A stretch of 64,000 nucleotides of DNA from Lysinibacillus fusiformis (lineage in GTDB: Bacteria > Bacillota > Bacilli > Bacillales_A > Planococcaceae), in contig NZ_PYWL01000005.1 of assembly GCF_003049525.1 (NCBI RefSeq), positions 1-64,000 of the forward strand, written 5' to 3'. Of this stretch, positions 1 to 8,248 are shown piece after piece. Positions within the stretch are counted from its first letter, which is position 1, and each line of letters opens with the position of its first letter. The notes under the pieces are model-generated. The model saw only the letters and a program-made list of their open reading frames with translations, did no database searches and was not told the DNA's origin. The translations under genes and the position numbers were made by a program.

Positions 1-326
<326 letters not shown>

Positions 327-485
327 AGAAATTTGATTAGCTCAAATTGTTTTGCTGGCATCAATTTTGATGTCCAAAATTTTGTTTCGTTCACTAGCTA
401 AACTAGCTACTTAAAACTTTATTGATTACGTTTTGCTTGTTCAGTTTTCAAGGTTCATAACGTTGTCGAATCAGACAACTATTTA
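327..485 (-). other. rrn leader between promoter and 16S
   Basis: This is the transcribed leader upstream of 16S. It carries the sequence CTTGAAAACTGAACAAG, which resembles the conserved boxA-like antitermination region of Bacillus rrn leaders. It also has short inverted repeats (GCTAGTTTAGCTAG and CATCAAAATTGATG) that could form processing stems. No gene is present. Confidence 0.6.
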
Positions 486-514
486 ATCTTATCAAACAAC
501 CAAGAGGTTGTCAA
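486..514 (-). promoter_or_regulatory. Sigma-A promoter of the rRNA operon
   Basis: On the minus strand TTGACA (514-509) is followed after exactly 17 bp by TAAGAT (491-486). It sits between tRNA-Gly and 16S, with an A-tract just upstream of the -35. This is a consensus-like growth-rate promoter; the rRNA genes can also be read through from the tRNA cluster. Confidence 0.75.
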
Positions 515-523
515 CACTTTTTT

Positions 524-597
524 TGGAGCGGGTGATGAGAATCGAACTCACGACATCAGCTTGGAAGGCTGAGGTTTTACCATTAAACTACACCCGC
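524..597 (-). tRNA. tRNA-Gly (TCC)
   Basis: The reverse complement folds as a cloverleaf with acceptor GCGGGTG/CACCCGC, anticodon loop CTTCCAA and TTCGATTCT in the T-loop. CCA is encoded. It is the last tRNA of the cluster before the rrn promoter. Confidence 0.95.
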
Positions 598-614
598 ATT
601 ATTTTTAAAAAATA

Positions 615-691
<77 letters not shown>

Positions 692-721
692 ATATGAATT
701 AATTAACTTTGAAATTGACTT

Positions 722-807
<86 letters not shown>

Positions 808-873
808 ATTCAATTAGTAACTTTCTTATTATACTATACATCAATAGAAAGTCAACCTTTTTCTTAAAAGAGA

Positions 874-946
874 TGAGCCATGAAGGACTCGAACCTTCGA
901 CCCTCTGATTAAAAGTCAGATGCTCTACCAACTGAGCTAATGGCTC
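874..946 (-). tRNA. tRNA-Lys (TTT)
   Basis: Cloverleaf with acceptor GAGCCAT/ATGGCTC and anticodon loop CTTTTAA. Unlike most neighbours it does not encode the 3' CCA, so that end must be added after transcription. Confidence 0.95.
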
Positions 947-961
947 AAATTAAGAAATGAA

Positions 962-1036
962 TGGCTGGGGTACTAGGATTCGAACCTAGGCATGACGGAA
1001 TCAAAATCCGTTGCCTTACCGCTTGGCTATACCCCA
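962..1036 (-). tRNA. tRNA-Gln (TTG)
   Basis: Cloverleaf with acceptor TGGGGTA/TACCCCA, anticodon loop TTTTGAT, T-loop TTCGAATCC and encoded CCA. Confidence 0.95.
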
Positions 1037-1041
1037 ATAAG

Positions 1042-1117
1042 TGGCGGTCCCGACCGGGATCGAACCGGCGATCTCCTGCGTGACAGGCAGGCATGTTAAC
1101 CGCTACACCACGGGACC
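1042..1117 (-). tRNA. tRNA-Asp (GTC)
   Basis: Cloverleaf with acceptor GGTCCCG/CGGGACC, anticodon loop CTGTCAC, T-loop TTCGATCCC and encoded CCA. Confidence 0.95.
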
Positions 1118-1146
1118 AATATTATTTGCAAAGTAAATTATGAAAA

Positions 1147-1218
1147 TGACCCCTACGGGATTCGAACCCGTGTTACCGCCGTGAAAGGGCGGTGTCTTAA
1201 CCACTTGACCAAGGGGCC
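1147..1218 (-). tRNA. tRNA-Glu (TTC)
   Basis: Cloverleaf with acceptor GGCCCCT/AGGGGTC (one G-U pair), anticodon loop CTTTCAC and T-loop TTCGAATCC. CCA is not encoded; the sequence after the discriminator A is TTTTC. Confidence 0.95.
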
Positions 1219-1219
1219 A

Positions 1220-1296
1220 TGGCTCCGAAGGCAGGACTCGAACCTGCGACAACCTGATTAACAGTCAGGTGCTACTACCAACTGAGCTACTTCGGA
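1220..1296 (-). tRNA. tRNA-Asn (GTT)
   Basis: Cloverleaf with acceptor TCCGAAG/CTTCGGA, anticodon loop CTGTTAA, T-loop TTCGAGTCC and encoded CCA. It is the first tRNA of the eight-gene cluster in the direction of transcription. Confidence 0.95.
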
Positions 1297-1340
1297 ATAA
1301 TGAGTGTTATGTTGTCGTCGTTATCTTGTCGACTTTTACT

Positions 1341-1369
1341 ATTATAGGGATAACTAAACAATACGTCAA
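1341..1369 (-). promoter_or_regulatory. Sigma-A promoter of the tRNA cluster
   Basis: On the minus strand TTGACG (1369-1364) is followed after 17 bp by a perfect TATAAT (1346-1341), about 45 bp before tRNA-Asn. No other promoter of similar quality is seen before tRNA-Gly, so the eight tRNAs are probably one transcript. Confidence 0.75.
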
Positions 1370-1387
1370 TCTTTTTTTAATATTTTT

Positions 1388-1846
1388 TTACTCTAATAAT
1401 TTAAGCCTGCCCAAACACTTGCTACAACAGTACTTTTCAACATTCATTTTAATTTTTCTTACATATAATTGCTGGCAATTAGTACATGTATAGGTGTAGC
1501 GTCGTTGTTTTTTTATAGATGATTTAGAAGTATGTAACGCTGAACAGAAACGAGGTGCCTTTACTTTATTTAATAGTTCCCTGAATTCTTTATCCCTATG
1601 CTGATACCCCTTACCTTCAATATGTAAATGGTAATGACACAGTTCATGAAGTACAATGCCTTGAATTTCCTTAATACCATATAATTCAAAAGCTTTTGGA
1701 TTGATCTCAATATTGTGCGTTTGTAAAAGATATCGCCCGCCCGTTGAACGTAACCTTCCATTAAAATAAGCTTGGTGTATAAATGGTTTTTGAAAACTTT
1801 CCAAAGAAATTCGACATACAAGCTGTTGTAGTTCCTCATTGTCCAA
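1388..1846 (-). CDS. ydcK: SprT-like zinc metalloprotease family protein
   Basis: A 152-aa SprT family protein, ortholog of B. subtilis YdcK by sequence and by its place after tex. The zinc metalloprotease-like motif HELCHYHLH is at residues 67-75. A C-terminal zinc ribbon is formed by CTNC and CSKC. The protein is intracellular with no signal peptide. The reading frame is open 10 codons further upstream, but the start is placed at TTG (1846-1844) because GGAGGTGATC lies 8 nt before it and the product then matches YdcK in length. In mammals SprT-like proteases act on DNA-protein crosslinks; the role in Bacillus is not established, so function is inferred from family only. Confidence 0.88.
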   Translation of the reverse strand: MDNEELQQLVCRISLESFQKPFIHQAYFNGRLRSTGGRYLLQTHNIEINPKAFELYGIKEIQGIVLHELCHYHLHIEGKGYQHRDKEFRELLNKVKAPRFCSALHTSKSSIKKQRRYTYTCTNCQQLYVRKIKMNVEKYCCSKCLGRLKLLE

Positions 1847-1870
1847 CTTGATCACCTCCAACAACAAGAA

Positions 1871-1903
1871 TACCACACTGTGTAGTATGCACAGCGTGGT
1901 AAA
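1871..1903 (-). terminator. Hairpin after tex
   Basis: A 12-bp inverted repeat (TACCACACTGTG / CACAGCGTGGTA, one G-U pair) lies between tex and the ydcK start. The U-run on the minus strand is poor, so it may terminate only weakly and let tex transcripts reach ydcK. Confidence 0.45.
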
Positions 1904-1913
1904 AATTTATTAC

Positions 1914-4085
1914 TCAATCTAATAATTGATTTTTAGGAGGAAGCATTGTTAAAGAAATCCGCCCTTTACTAACATCAATCTGTTCAACCCAAACGGTTAC
2001 AATATCTCCTAACGCCACAACTTCTAATGGATGTTTAATGCGTTTATTTTGAAGTTTTGAAATGTGCACAAGTCCATCTTGCTTCACACCAATATCAACA
2101 AAAGCTCCAAAGTCTACTACATTTCGCACAGTTCCCTGTAGCTCCATACCAACTTTTAAATCTTCCATTTTCAATACATCTGTTTTCAGCAATGGCTGTG
2201 GGAACGCATCACGTGGATCACGACTTGGCTTCATCAAAGTATCTACAATATCTTGAATCGTTACAACACCAATCTCTAGTACTCCACTTAATTGTTGAAT
2301 ATCCAAAGCAGCAATAGCTTCCTCCGCCTTCTTCGTTCCAAGTTCTTTTTTATCGATCTTTGCCTCTCCTAAAATCTGTTCTGCAAGATGATAGCTTTCA
2401 GGGTGGATACCTGTAGAATCAAATGGATTTTTTGCCTCAGAGATACGTAAGAAACCAATGGCTTGCTCATAAGTTTTCGCACCCAATCTTGGAATTTTCT
2501 TTAATTGTACACGGGTAGTGAATTGACCATTCTCTTCTCGAACCTTCACGATATTTTCTGCAACTGTTTTAGATAAACCAGAAACGTATTGTAAAAGTGA
2601 TGAAGAGGCCGTGTTTACATCAACTCCCACTTGGTTAACTGCTGTTTCTACTATAAATGTTAATGATTCATTTAATTTCTTTTGAGAAACATCATGCTGA
2701 TACTGCCCCACTCCAACTGCTTTTGGTTCAATCTTCACTAGCTCTGATAAAGGATCTTGTAAGCGTCGGGCAATAGACACAGCACTTCGTTGCTCAACCT
2801 GTAAATCAGGGAATTCAGCCCGAGCAATATCCGATGCTGAGTACACAGATGCTCCCGCTTCATTAACAATAACGTAGGCTACGTCCGTAGTCAGCTCGTT
2901 TAATACATCAACAATGAATTGTTCTGTTTCACGGGAGGCTGTCCCATTACCAATAGCAATTATACTAATTGGGTATTTTGCTAAGATTGCTTTTACAACA
3001 GCTTTCGATTTTGCCACATCTGGTTTAGGTGGATGTGGATAGATAGCGGTAACCTCTAGCATTTTCCCAGTTTCATCGACAACTGCTAATTTACAACCGG
3101 TACGATAAGCTGGGTCAACGCCCAAGACATATTTGCCTTTCATAGGTGGTTGTAATAGTAGATTACGTAAGTTTGCAGAGAAAATATGAATAGCCTGTGT
3201 TTCTGCTTTTTCAGTAAGCTCATTACGTATTTCTCTTTCTATAGAAGGTTGAATTAAACGCTTGTACGAATCTTCGATAGCTAGCTTCACTTCAGCAATA
3301 GCAGGAGATGTTCCCGTTGCTGGTATCCATTCTTTCCACATGATCATCAATACGCGATCCACCGGAACATGAATCGAAACTTTTAAAACATCTTCTTTTT
3401 CCCCACGATTTATCGCTAGAATACGATGAGGAACAATTCGATTAACAGGCTCCTCATACTCGTAGTACATTTCAAATACATTTTTCTCATCTATTTCTGC
3501 ATTTTTCACACTCGTTACAAGTACGCCATCTTTCAATGAATACGTACGAATTTTCTCACGAATAGCAGCATCATCAGCAAAGCGTTCTGCTAAAATATCT
3601 CTCGCTCCTGCTAGCGCGTCTTCAGTATTAGCTACTTGATCATTATCGACGAATTTAATAGCTAGTTGCTCTAGTGGATCATGACTAAAAGCTACTAAAA
3701 GATCTGCCAGTGGTTCTAAGCCCTTTTCTTTTGCAATAGTAGCCTTAGTACGACGCTTTTGCTTGTAAGGTCTATATAAATCCTCTACACGCTGTAGTAC
3801 TGTTGCTGAAAGAATAGATTTTTCTAATTCTGGTGTAAGCTTATCTTGCTCTTGGATTAATCGAATAACCTCTTCTTTCCGTTGTTCGAGCTGCTGTATG
3901 TAGTGATAACGATCCTCTACAGCTTTAATTTGCACCTCATCCAGAGATCCCGTTACTTCTTTTCGATAACGCGCAATAAACGGAACTGTATTTCCTTCTT
4001 CTAATAATTTAATAACAGCATCAACTTGCCCTGGTTTAACCGCTACATCTTTTGCAATGAGCTGTAACATTTGCTTTTGTTCCAC
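1914..4085 (-). CDS. tex: Tex family RNA-binding transcription accessory protein
   Basis: A 723-aa full-length Tex/YdcI protein. Order of domains: N-terminal Tex helical region, a YqgF/RNase H-like fold around residues 325-420 (LGVDPAYRTGCKLAVVD), helix-hairpin-helix segments near 500-560, and a C-terminal S1 RNA-binding domain near 645-715 (GTVRNVVDFGAFVDIGV). Tex proteins bind nucleic acid and influence transcription and fitness; the exact role in Firmicutes is uncertain. The gene follows sigB as in B. subtilis, but the sigB terminator separates them, so it has its own promoter. A GTG start is used, with AAAGG about 10 nt upstream. Confidence 0.95.
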   Translation of the reverse strand: MEQKQMLQLIAKDVAVKPGQVDAVIKLLEEGNTVPFIARYRKEVTGSLDEVQIKAVEDRYHYIQQLEQRKEEVIRLIQEQDKLTPELEKSILSATVLQRVEDLYRPYKQKRRTKATIAKEKGLEPLADLLVAFSHDPLEQLAIKFVDNDQVANTEDALAGARDILAERFADDAAIREKIRTYSLKDGVLVTSVKNAEIDEKNVFEMYYEYEEPVNRIVPHRILAINRGEKEDVLKVSIHVPVDRVLMIMWKEWIPATGTSPAIAEVKLAIEDSYKRLIQPSIEREIRNELTEKAETQAIHIFSANLRNLLLQPPMKGKYVLGVDPAYRTGCKLAVVDETGKMLEVTAIYPHPPKPDVAKSKAVVKAILAKYPISIIAIGNGTASRETEQFIVDVLNELTTDVAYVIVNEAGASVYSASDIARAEFPDLQVEQRSAVSIARRLQDPLSELVKIEPKAVGVGQYQHDVSQKKLNESLTFIVETAVNQVGVDVNTASSSLLQYVSGLSKTVAENIVKVREENGQFTTRVQLKKIPRLGAKTYEQAIGFLRISEAKNPFDSTGIHPESYHLAEQILGEAKIDKKELGTKKAEEAIAALDIQQLSGVLEIGVVTIQDIVDTLMKPSRDPRDAFPQPLLKTDVLKMEDLKVGMELQGTVRNVVDFGAFVDIGVKQDGLVHISKLQNKRIKHPLEVVALGDIVTVWVEQIDVSKGRISLTMLPPKNQLLD

Positions 4086-4140
4086 ACCATCACTACCTTT
4101 TTCTTTTCATTTTACCATTACACTTTACTAAAAATGCAAA

Positions 4141-4179
4141 AAAATAGTCTACTCAAACGAATATGAGTAGACTATTTTC
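4141..4179 (-). terminator. Terminator of the sigB operon
   Basis: A perfect 11-bp stem (TAGTCTACTCA / TGAGTAGACTA) is followed on the minus strand by seven T residues. It lies about 55 bp after the sigB stop, directly where rsbX would be found in B. subtilis. Confidence 0.85.
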
Positions 4180-4228
4180 AAACATTTAAAAGGTGTTTAG
4201 TATGATTCACAGCACACCCATTGATGGA

Positions 4229-5014
4229 TTAGAGCGACACACCGCCACTTGCTAGAATAGCCTCTTGTAATTTCTTGATTGCTTTTCTTTGTATTCTAGA
4301 TACATGCATTTGAGAAATCCCTAATTGTTCTCCAGCTTCTTTTTGACTTAGTTGCTCTAAATATGTAAGCTGAATGATTTGTTTTTCTCTTTCATTCAAA
4401 ACAACCATTGCCTCGGAAACAATCATTCGTTTATCAGTCATTTCATAGCCATCGTCTTCCCTACCCAAAATATCGAATAGTGTTACGGTGCTACCATCTG
4501 AATCTGACTCTATTGAATGATCCATAGAAAGAGCTTGATAACTACGGCTCATTTCCATAGCCTCTAATACTTCTTCCTCCGCTACATCTAAACGCTCGGC
4601 AATTTCTTGAATGGATGGAGAACGCTGCAATTCAATAGTCAGCGCCTCCACCGTAGATTTGATTCTCGGCCCAATTTCTTTTATGCGTCTAGGCACATGA
4701 ACATCCCATGTTTTATCACGTAAAAAGCGCTTGATTTCTCCAACAATTGTTGGTACAGCAAATGCTTCAAAACTACGGCCAACATTTGGATCAAAACGTC
4801 TAATTGCACCTAATAAACCCAGCATCCCTACTTGAACAATATCATCATAATAAGATTTACCATTCGAATACTTACGTGCTATTGACTCAACTAGATATCG
4901 ATAATGAATCACTAAATTCGTTTGCGCTTCATCATCCTCCGTTGATTGGTACAATTCAATCCACTTTAATACATCTTCTTTGGATGAAGATTTATGTAGT
5001 GATTCTTTCGACAT
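4229..5014 (-). CDS. sigB: General stress sigma factor SigB
   Basis: A 261-aa sigma-70 family (group 3) factor close to B. subtilis SigB. Region 2 includes GMLGLLGAIRRFDPNVG and FAVPTIVGEIKRFLRDKTW. Region 3 includes VPRRIKEIGPRIK. The region 4 helix-turn-helix is SQKEAGEQLGISQMHVSRIQ. It directs RNA polymerase to general stress genes and is held by RsbW when unstressed. The ATG at 5014 is chosen over an upstream in-frame codon because AGCAGGTGG precedes it. The start lies 23 nt inside rsbW, implying translational coupling of sigma factor and anti-sigma factor. No rsbX follows. Confidence 0.96.
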   Translation of the reverse strand: MSKESLHKSSSKEDVLKWIELYQSTEDDEAQTNLVIHYRYLVESIARKYSNGKSYYDDIVQVGMLGLLGAIRRFDPNVGRSFEAFAVPTIVGEIKRFLRDKTWDVHVPRRIKEIGPRIKSTVEALTIELQRSPSIQEIAERLDVAEEEVLEAMEMSRSYQALSMDHSIESDSDGSTVTLFDILGREDDGYEMTDKRMIVSEAMVVLNEREKQIIQLTYLEQLSQKEAGEQLGISQMHVSRIQRKAIKKLQEAILASGGVSL

Positions 5015-5462
5015 TTTTTTCCACCTGCTCCCTAGTGACATACTTTGTCATAAAGACAGTTACGCCACCATCGTTATTGATCATCACCTCATCCATCAAA
5101 GTTTCCATTAAATAAAGCCCTAACCCACCTTCTCTTAGCCCTGCAATATTTTCCTCAGGATGGTACGGTCCAATCTTAGTTTTAATCTCCTCGAAATTAA
5201 AACTATTACCGTAGTCAGCAATCATCAATTCCATTTTATTGTCGTATAACGCACATCCGATGACGATTTCGCCTTCTTCATCTTCTTTATAAGCGTGATG
5301 CACGACATTAGTGACAGCCTCACTTGCAGCAATTTTCAAGTCTTCGATATCATCATAATTAAAGCCAATCCTGCTTGCTAAGCCAGAGACAGTTAACCGA
5401 ATAACACTGACAAATTGCGGTTTAGCAGGAACTCTAATTTCAATATAGTCAAATTCCTTCAT
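4992..5462 (-). CDS. rsbW: Anti-sigma-B factor and serine kinase RsbW
   Basis: A 156-aa GHKL-type ATPase kinase. The N-box EAVTNVVHHAY sits near residues 48-58, and the ATP lid region includes DYGNSF and GGLGLYLMETLMDEV. RsbW binds SigB to keep it inactive and phosphorylates RsbV on serine. When RsbV is dephosphorylated, RsbW switches partner and SigB is freed. The ATG overlaps the rsbV stop by one base (TAATG) and its 3' end overlaps sigB, so the three proteins are translationally linked. Confidence 0.95.
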   Translation of the reverse strand: MKEFDYIEIRVPAKPQFVSVIRLTVSGLASRIGFNYDDIEDLKIAASEAVTNVVHHAYKEDEEGEIVIGCALYDNKMELMIADYGNSFNFEEIKTKIGPYHPEENIAGLREGGLGLYLMETLMDEVMINNDGGVTVFMTKYVTREQVEKNVERITT

Positions 5463-5794
5463 TATCTTAATTCCACCTTTTTATCAGTTTCGATATCCAT
5501 CAAATCACTCAGTCCTGTAATTTCAAACAATCTTTGTAATCTAGTCGATAAACCAACGAGCTTCACTTTGCCATTTTCACGTAATGTTCTTTTATAAAAG
5601 GCAACAAAAATCCCGAGTCCTGTACTATCCATGTAATTTACCTTTGATAAATCGAGTTCAATTTCCAATCCTTCTGTAATCTTTACAGCTTCCAATTCTT
5701 CACGTAATCCTGATGCCGTAAACGTATCAATTTCACCTTCTACAAAGCCAAATAATTTATGATCAATTTCTTTAAAATGTATTGTAACGTCCAT
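5462..5794 (-). CDS. rsbV: Anti-sigma factor antagonist RsbV
   Basis: A 110-aa STAS domain protein. The phosphorylated serine is in the family motif YMDSTGLGIFV (around residue 57). Unphosphorylated RsbV captures RsbW and releases SigB; RsbW inactivates it by phosphorylation and RsbU reactivates it. The ATG at 5794 is used because GGTGGAGGTG lies 6 nt upstream; the frame is open further upstream without a comparable site. A SigB-type promoter lies 38 nt before the start. Confidence 0.95.
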   Translation of the reverse strand: MDVTIHFKEIDHKLFGFVEGEIDTFTASGLREELEAVKITEGLEIELDLSKVNYMDSTGLGIFVAFYKRTLRENGKVKLVGLSTRLQRLFEITGLSDLMDIETDKKVELR

Positions 5795-5831
5795 ATAGCA
5801 CACCTCCACCATATTTATTAGACTATTTTCT

Positions 5832-5857
5832 GTTCCCTGTTTCATTAAAACGTAAAC
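5832..5857 (-). promoter_or_regulatory. SigB-dependent promoter before rsbV
   Basis: On the minus strand GTTTAC (5857-5852) and GGGAAC (5837-5832) are separated by 14 bp, close to the Bacillus SigB consensus GTTTAA-N12-15-GGGWAW. It overlaps the rsbU stop codon and lies 38 bp before rsbV. B. subtilis has its autoregulatory SigB promoter in the same place. Confidence 0.7.
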
Positions 5858-6861
5858 CTATTTTTTAAAATAACTACAGTAAAATCATCTGTCAGTTTAA
5901 AATCCTGTATTTTCTCTATCTCTCTATATAGAAGCAAGCACAATTGTTGAGCTGATAAGTACTTGTTTTCTTTTATGAGTGCTGAAATAATTTCTCTTGA
6001 ATTTAAGTCATCCTGCCCTCTAAATTCTGTTACTCCATCGGTCATCATGATGATCAAATCATCTTCCTCTAAAACAATTTCATGAAATGTATATTTGGTT
6101 TCAGACAACACACCTAGTAATAAGCCTTTAGCTTCTAAAGGAATAAATTCATCTTGCTTGGCTCTATAATGTAAAGCCGGCTCATGTCCTGCAGAAGCAT
6201 AGGAAAATATATTTTGGCGAATATCTAAGCAGCCATAGAACATAGAAACAAACATACTATCATCAACACCTTTTTCTATTACCCTATTAATGACTTCTAA
6301 AACATACGAAGGATCTTTATAGGCATAACTCAATGTCTCAAGTCCGTATTTCACCATAGACATACATAAAGCAGCAGGTACACCCTTTCCTACAACATCT
6401 GTTACTGCCACACTTAAATACTCTTCTCCATCGTGAAAAAAATGAACATAATCACCATTCATTTTACGAATAGGAAACGAAACCATTCCTATATCAATAC
6501 TTTGTAGCTCAGGCACATATGATTTTAATAAGGTCTTTTGAATGTTAGTTGCAATCTTCATTTCCAATTCATACTCAGCCTGTTTTTGTAGTAAGCTTTG
6601 ATGCTCTCGATGTGCCATACCATAATGCACCATAACTTCAATAAGAAAATCATATGCTGGCTGCGATTCACCCATTCGATTAGGAAATATTGCTTCTACA
6701 GCATTTTTATGGATACTAACAACATCCTCAGGGGCTATACTTTTTTGAATTAATTGACGTGTGAAATTTTGAGCAATATATAGATTTTTTTCTGTTTGAT
6801 TCAACATATAATCTGACAATATTTTTTTATACTGAGCTTCTAATTGTTTCAATTTCTTCAC
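5845..6861 (-). CDS. rsbU: PP2C-type serine phosphatase RsbU
   Basis: A 338-aa protein with an N-terminal helical domain (residues 1-85) that in B. subtilis binds RsbT, followed by a PPM/SpoIIE phosphatase domain (about 115-338). Metal-binding acidic residues are visible in MNGDYVHFF, AVTDVVGKGVPAA and MMTDGVTEFRG. It dephosphorylates RsbV-P and so turns on SigB. The GTG start lies 3 nt after the rsbT stop. It is the environmental input phosphatase; no energy-branch phosphatase RsbP is in the window. Confidence 0.93.
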   Translation of the reverse strand: MKKLKQLEAQYKKILSDYMLNQTEKNLYIAQNFTRQLIQKSIAPEDVVSIHKNAVEAIFPNRMGESQPAYDFLIEVMVHYGMAHREHQSLLQKQAEYELEMKIATNIQKTLLKSYVPELQSIDIGMVSFPIRKMNGDYVHFFHDGEEYLSVAVTDVVGKGVPAALCMSMVKYGLETLSYAYKDPSYVLEVINRVIEKGVDDSMFVSMFYGCLDIRQNIFSYASAGHEPALHYRAKQDEFIPLEAKGLLLGVLSETKYTFHEIVLEEDDLIIMMTDGVTEFRGQDDLNSREIISALIKENKYLSAQQLCLLLYREIEKIQDFKLTDDFTVVILKNRFTF

Positions 6862-6864
6862 GTC

Positions 6865-7266
6865 CTAACGCAGCCATTTTTCGGTCCTTATTGTTGTACC
6901 CTCTCCAATGACAGATTGGATGTGTAAGCTGTCCATCAATCGCTTAACCCCTGGAAGGCCAGCACCTAGACCCCCCGATGTAGAATAACCATCCTCTGTT
7001 ACTTTGCGAATATCCTTAATTCCAGGTCCTTGATCAGTTGCAACAACTACTATTTTCTTTTCAGTTTCTGTCTCAATTCTTTCAATTTCAATTATACCTA
7101 TACTGGCATATAAATAAATATTTCTTGCTAATTCACTAATAGCTGTGGTTATACGAGCTTGATCAACAGTGCCAAATCCAAGTGCCTTTGCCTCATTACG
7201 CCCCAGTTGTCTTGCTGTAATAATATCCCACTCTGTAATAATTTCAACCGAAGACTTACTTGTCAC
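6865..7266 (-). CDS. rsbT: RsbT, switch kinase and activator of RsbU
   Basis: A 133-aa GHKL kinase with N-box SELARNIYLYA and ATP-binding DQGPGI and GGLGAGLPGVKRL motifs. In B. subtilis RsbT is sequestered by the RsbR-RsbS stressosome, phosphorylates those proteins on stress, then binds and activates RsbU. GTG start with GGAGGGG 6 nt upstream. Neither rsbR nor rsbS precedes it here, so its antagonists, if any, must be encoded elsewhere. Confidence 0.93.
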   Translation of the reverse strand: MTSKSSVEIITEWDIITARQLGRNEAKALGFGTVDQARITTAISELARNIYLYASIGIIEIERIETETEKKIVVVATDQGPGIKDIRKVTEDGYSTSGGLGAGLPGVKRLMDSLHIQSVIGEGTTIRTEKWLR

Positions 7267-7426
7267 TGCTGCCCCTCCATTTCCTTACGGAGTAATACCC
7301 TTTTACTTTTATTCGACATATTACACACAAACTATATAGTATTTATAAATGGAATATTCTATGTATTTTTTCATATACCTTTAAGAATTTTTTCAATAAT
7401 CTATTTTTATTAAAAATCTTGTGTAT

Positions 7427-7455
7427 ATCTTAAATCTTTTTTTATTATTTATCAA
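7427..7455 (-). promoter_or_regulatory. Candidate sigma-A promoter for rsbT-sigB
   Basis: On the minus strand TTGATA (7455-7450) and TAAGAT (7432-7427) have a 17-bp spacer, about 160 bp before rsbT. It lies downstream of the ndoA terminator, so it could give basal transcription of the whole rsb-sigB operon. Confidence 0.5.
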
Positions 7456-7575
7456 ATACGTCATAGCATAATAACGAAGAGATTTTTTGCTACCATCAAA
7501 CATTTCAACATTCTTCCTATGTACTAATGACATAAGAATTTCAAAGTATACGAAATAACTGAAGAATAGAAAAGA

Positions 7576-7612
7576 CAAAAAAGCATCGAGATATCAATTA
7601 TCTCGATGCTTT
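7576..7612 (-). terminator. Terminator of the ndoAI-ndoA operon
   Basis: Stem AGCATCGAGA / TCTCGATGCT followed by six T on the minus strand, 18 bp after the ndoA stop. It separates the toxin-antitoxin genes from the sigB operon. Confidence 0.85.
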
Positions 7613-7629
7613 CTATACACATATGTATA

Positions 7630-7980
7630 TCAAAATTTAACTAGACCTAAACTGATCATCAACGCACCATCAACTTTTTCCATCACAGCATGATCAAGTT
7701 GTGTAATACGATCTGTCAATCTTGACTTATCAATTGTCCGCACTTGTTCTAGCAAAATAACCGAATCACGTTCAAAACCATACTTTTCAGCATTGATTTC
7801 AACGTGTGTCGGTAACTTTGCCTTTTGAATCTGTGCAGTGATAGCCGCGATAATGACAGTCGGACTAAATCGATTGCCAATATCATTTTGAATAATCAGC
7901 ACCGGCCTAGTGCCCCTTTGTTCAGAGCCTACTACCGGTGATAAATCTGCAAAAAAAACGTCACCACGTTTTACATTCAA
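7630..7980 (-). CDS. ndoA: Type II toxin EndoA, MazF-family endoribonuclease
   Basis: A 116-aa PemK/MazF protein nearly identical in pattern to B. subtilis NdoA: it opens with the strand [20 protein letters not shown], and the conserved Arg of QRGTRPVLI and Thr of AAITAQ are present. It cleaves single-stranded RNA at short U-rich sites (UACAU in B. subtilis) and is neutralised by the antitoxin encoded 4 nt upstream. TTG start with GGGGGATGA upstream. The full toxin core is present, so activity is likely. Confidence 0.94.
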   Translation of the reverse strand: MNVKRGDVFFADLSPVVGSEQRGTRPVLIIQNDIGNRFSPTVIIAAITAQIQKAKLPTHVEINAEKYGFERDSVILLEQVRTIDKSRLTDRITQLDHAVMEKVDGALMISLGLVKF

Positions 7981-7984
7981 AGTG

Positions 7985-8248
7985 TCATCCCCCGCTTACG
8001 AGACGCTCCACCATATGTTGTGCTTCATATTCTGCATGCAAGCATTCACTCGCGATCATTAAATTAATATGAGACATTTCAACATATCCTTTAATCATAG
8101 CTTCCCGTATTTGATTTGGTTGCTCCTGCATTAAATTTTTGCGCGCTAAAGAACGCACAAAAGATTCACCTTCAATTACTTCCTTTGTTTGTAGAAATAG
8201 TCTGTCTTGAACAGCAATTGTAGCTTCTCTTAACTTTTTATCGTACAC
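7985..8248 (-). CDS. ndoAI: Antitoxin EndoAI
   Basis: An 87-aa protein whose C-terminal half ([34 protein letters not shown] region) aligns well with B. subtilis EndoAI. The N-terminal half is in the position of the ribbon-helix-helix DNA-binding domain but is much diverged. GTG start at 8248 is chosen because GGAGGTG lies 8 nt upstream; the frame continues further upstream without a ribosome site. It should bind EndoA and autoregulate the operon. Confidence 0.85.
   Translation of the reverse strand: MYDKKLREATIAVQDRLFLQTKEVIEGESFVRSLARKNLMQEQPNQIREAMIKGYVEMSHINLMIASECLHAEYEAQHMVERLVSGG

Larger units (their letters stand above)
7267..7629 (-). other. rsbT upstream region where rsbR and rsbS would be expected
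   Basis: A 363-bp AT-rich stretch. It holds the ndoA terminator and a sigma-A promoter candidate. I see no remnant of the rsbR or rsbS coding sequences. A 61-codon open frame at 7393-7578 (minus) has no ribosome binding site and is not called. Confidence 0.7.

Noticed and set aside
1269..1493. Plus-strand frame across tRNA-Asn and the end of ydcK
   Set aside because: Antisense to a tRNA, a promoter and a conserved gene; codon use is not coding-like.
7295..7318. SigB promoter directly upstream of rsbT (GGGTAT on the minus strand)
   Set aside because: The -10 is perfect, but no GTTT-type -35 lies 12-15 bp away.
7393..7578. Possible remnant of rsbS or rsbR upstream of rsbT
   Set aside because: The 61-aa product has no STAS-domain pattern and no ribosome site; the stretch also holds a terminator and promoter.
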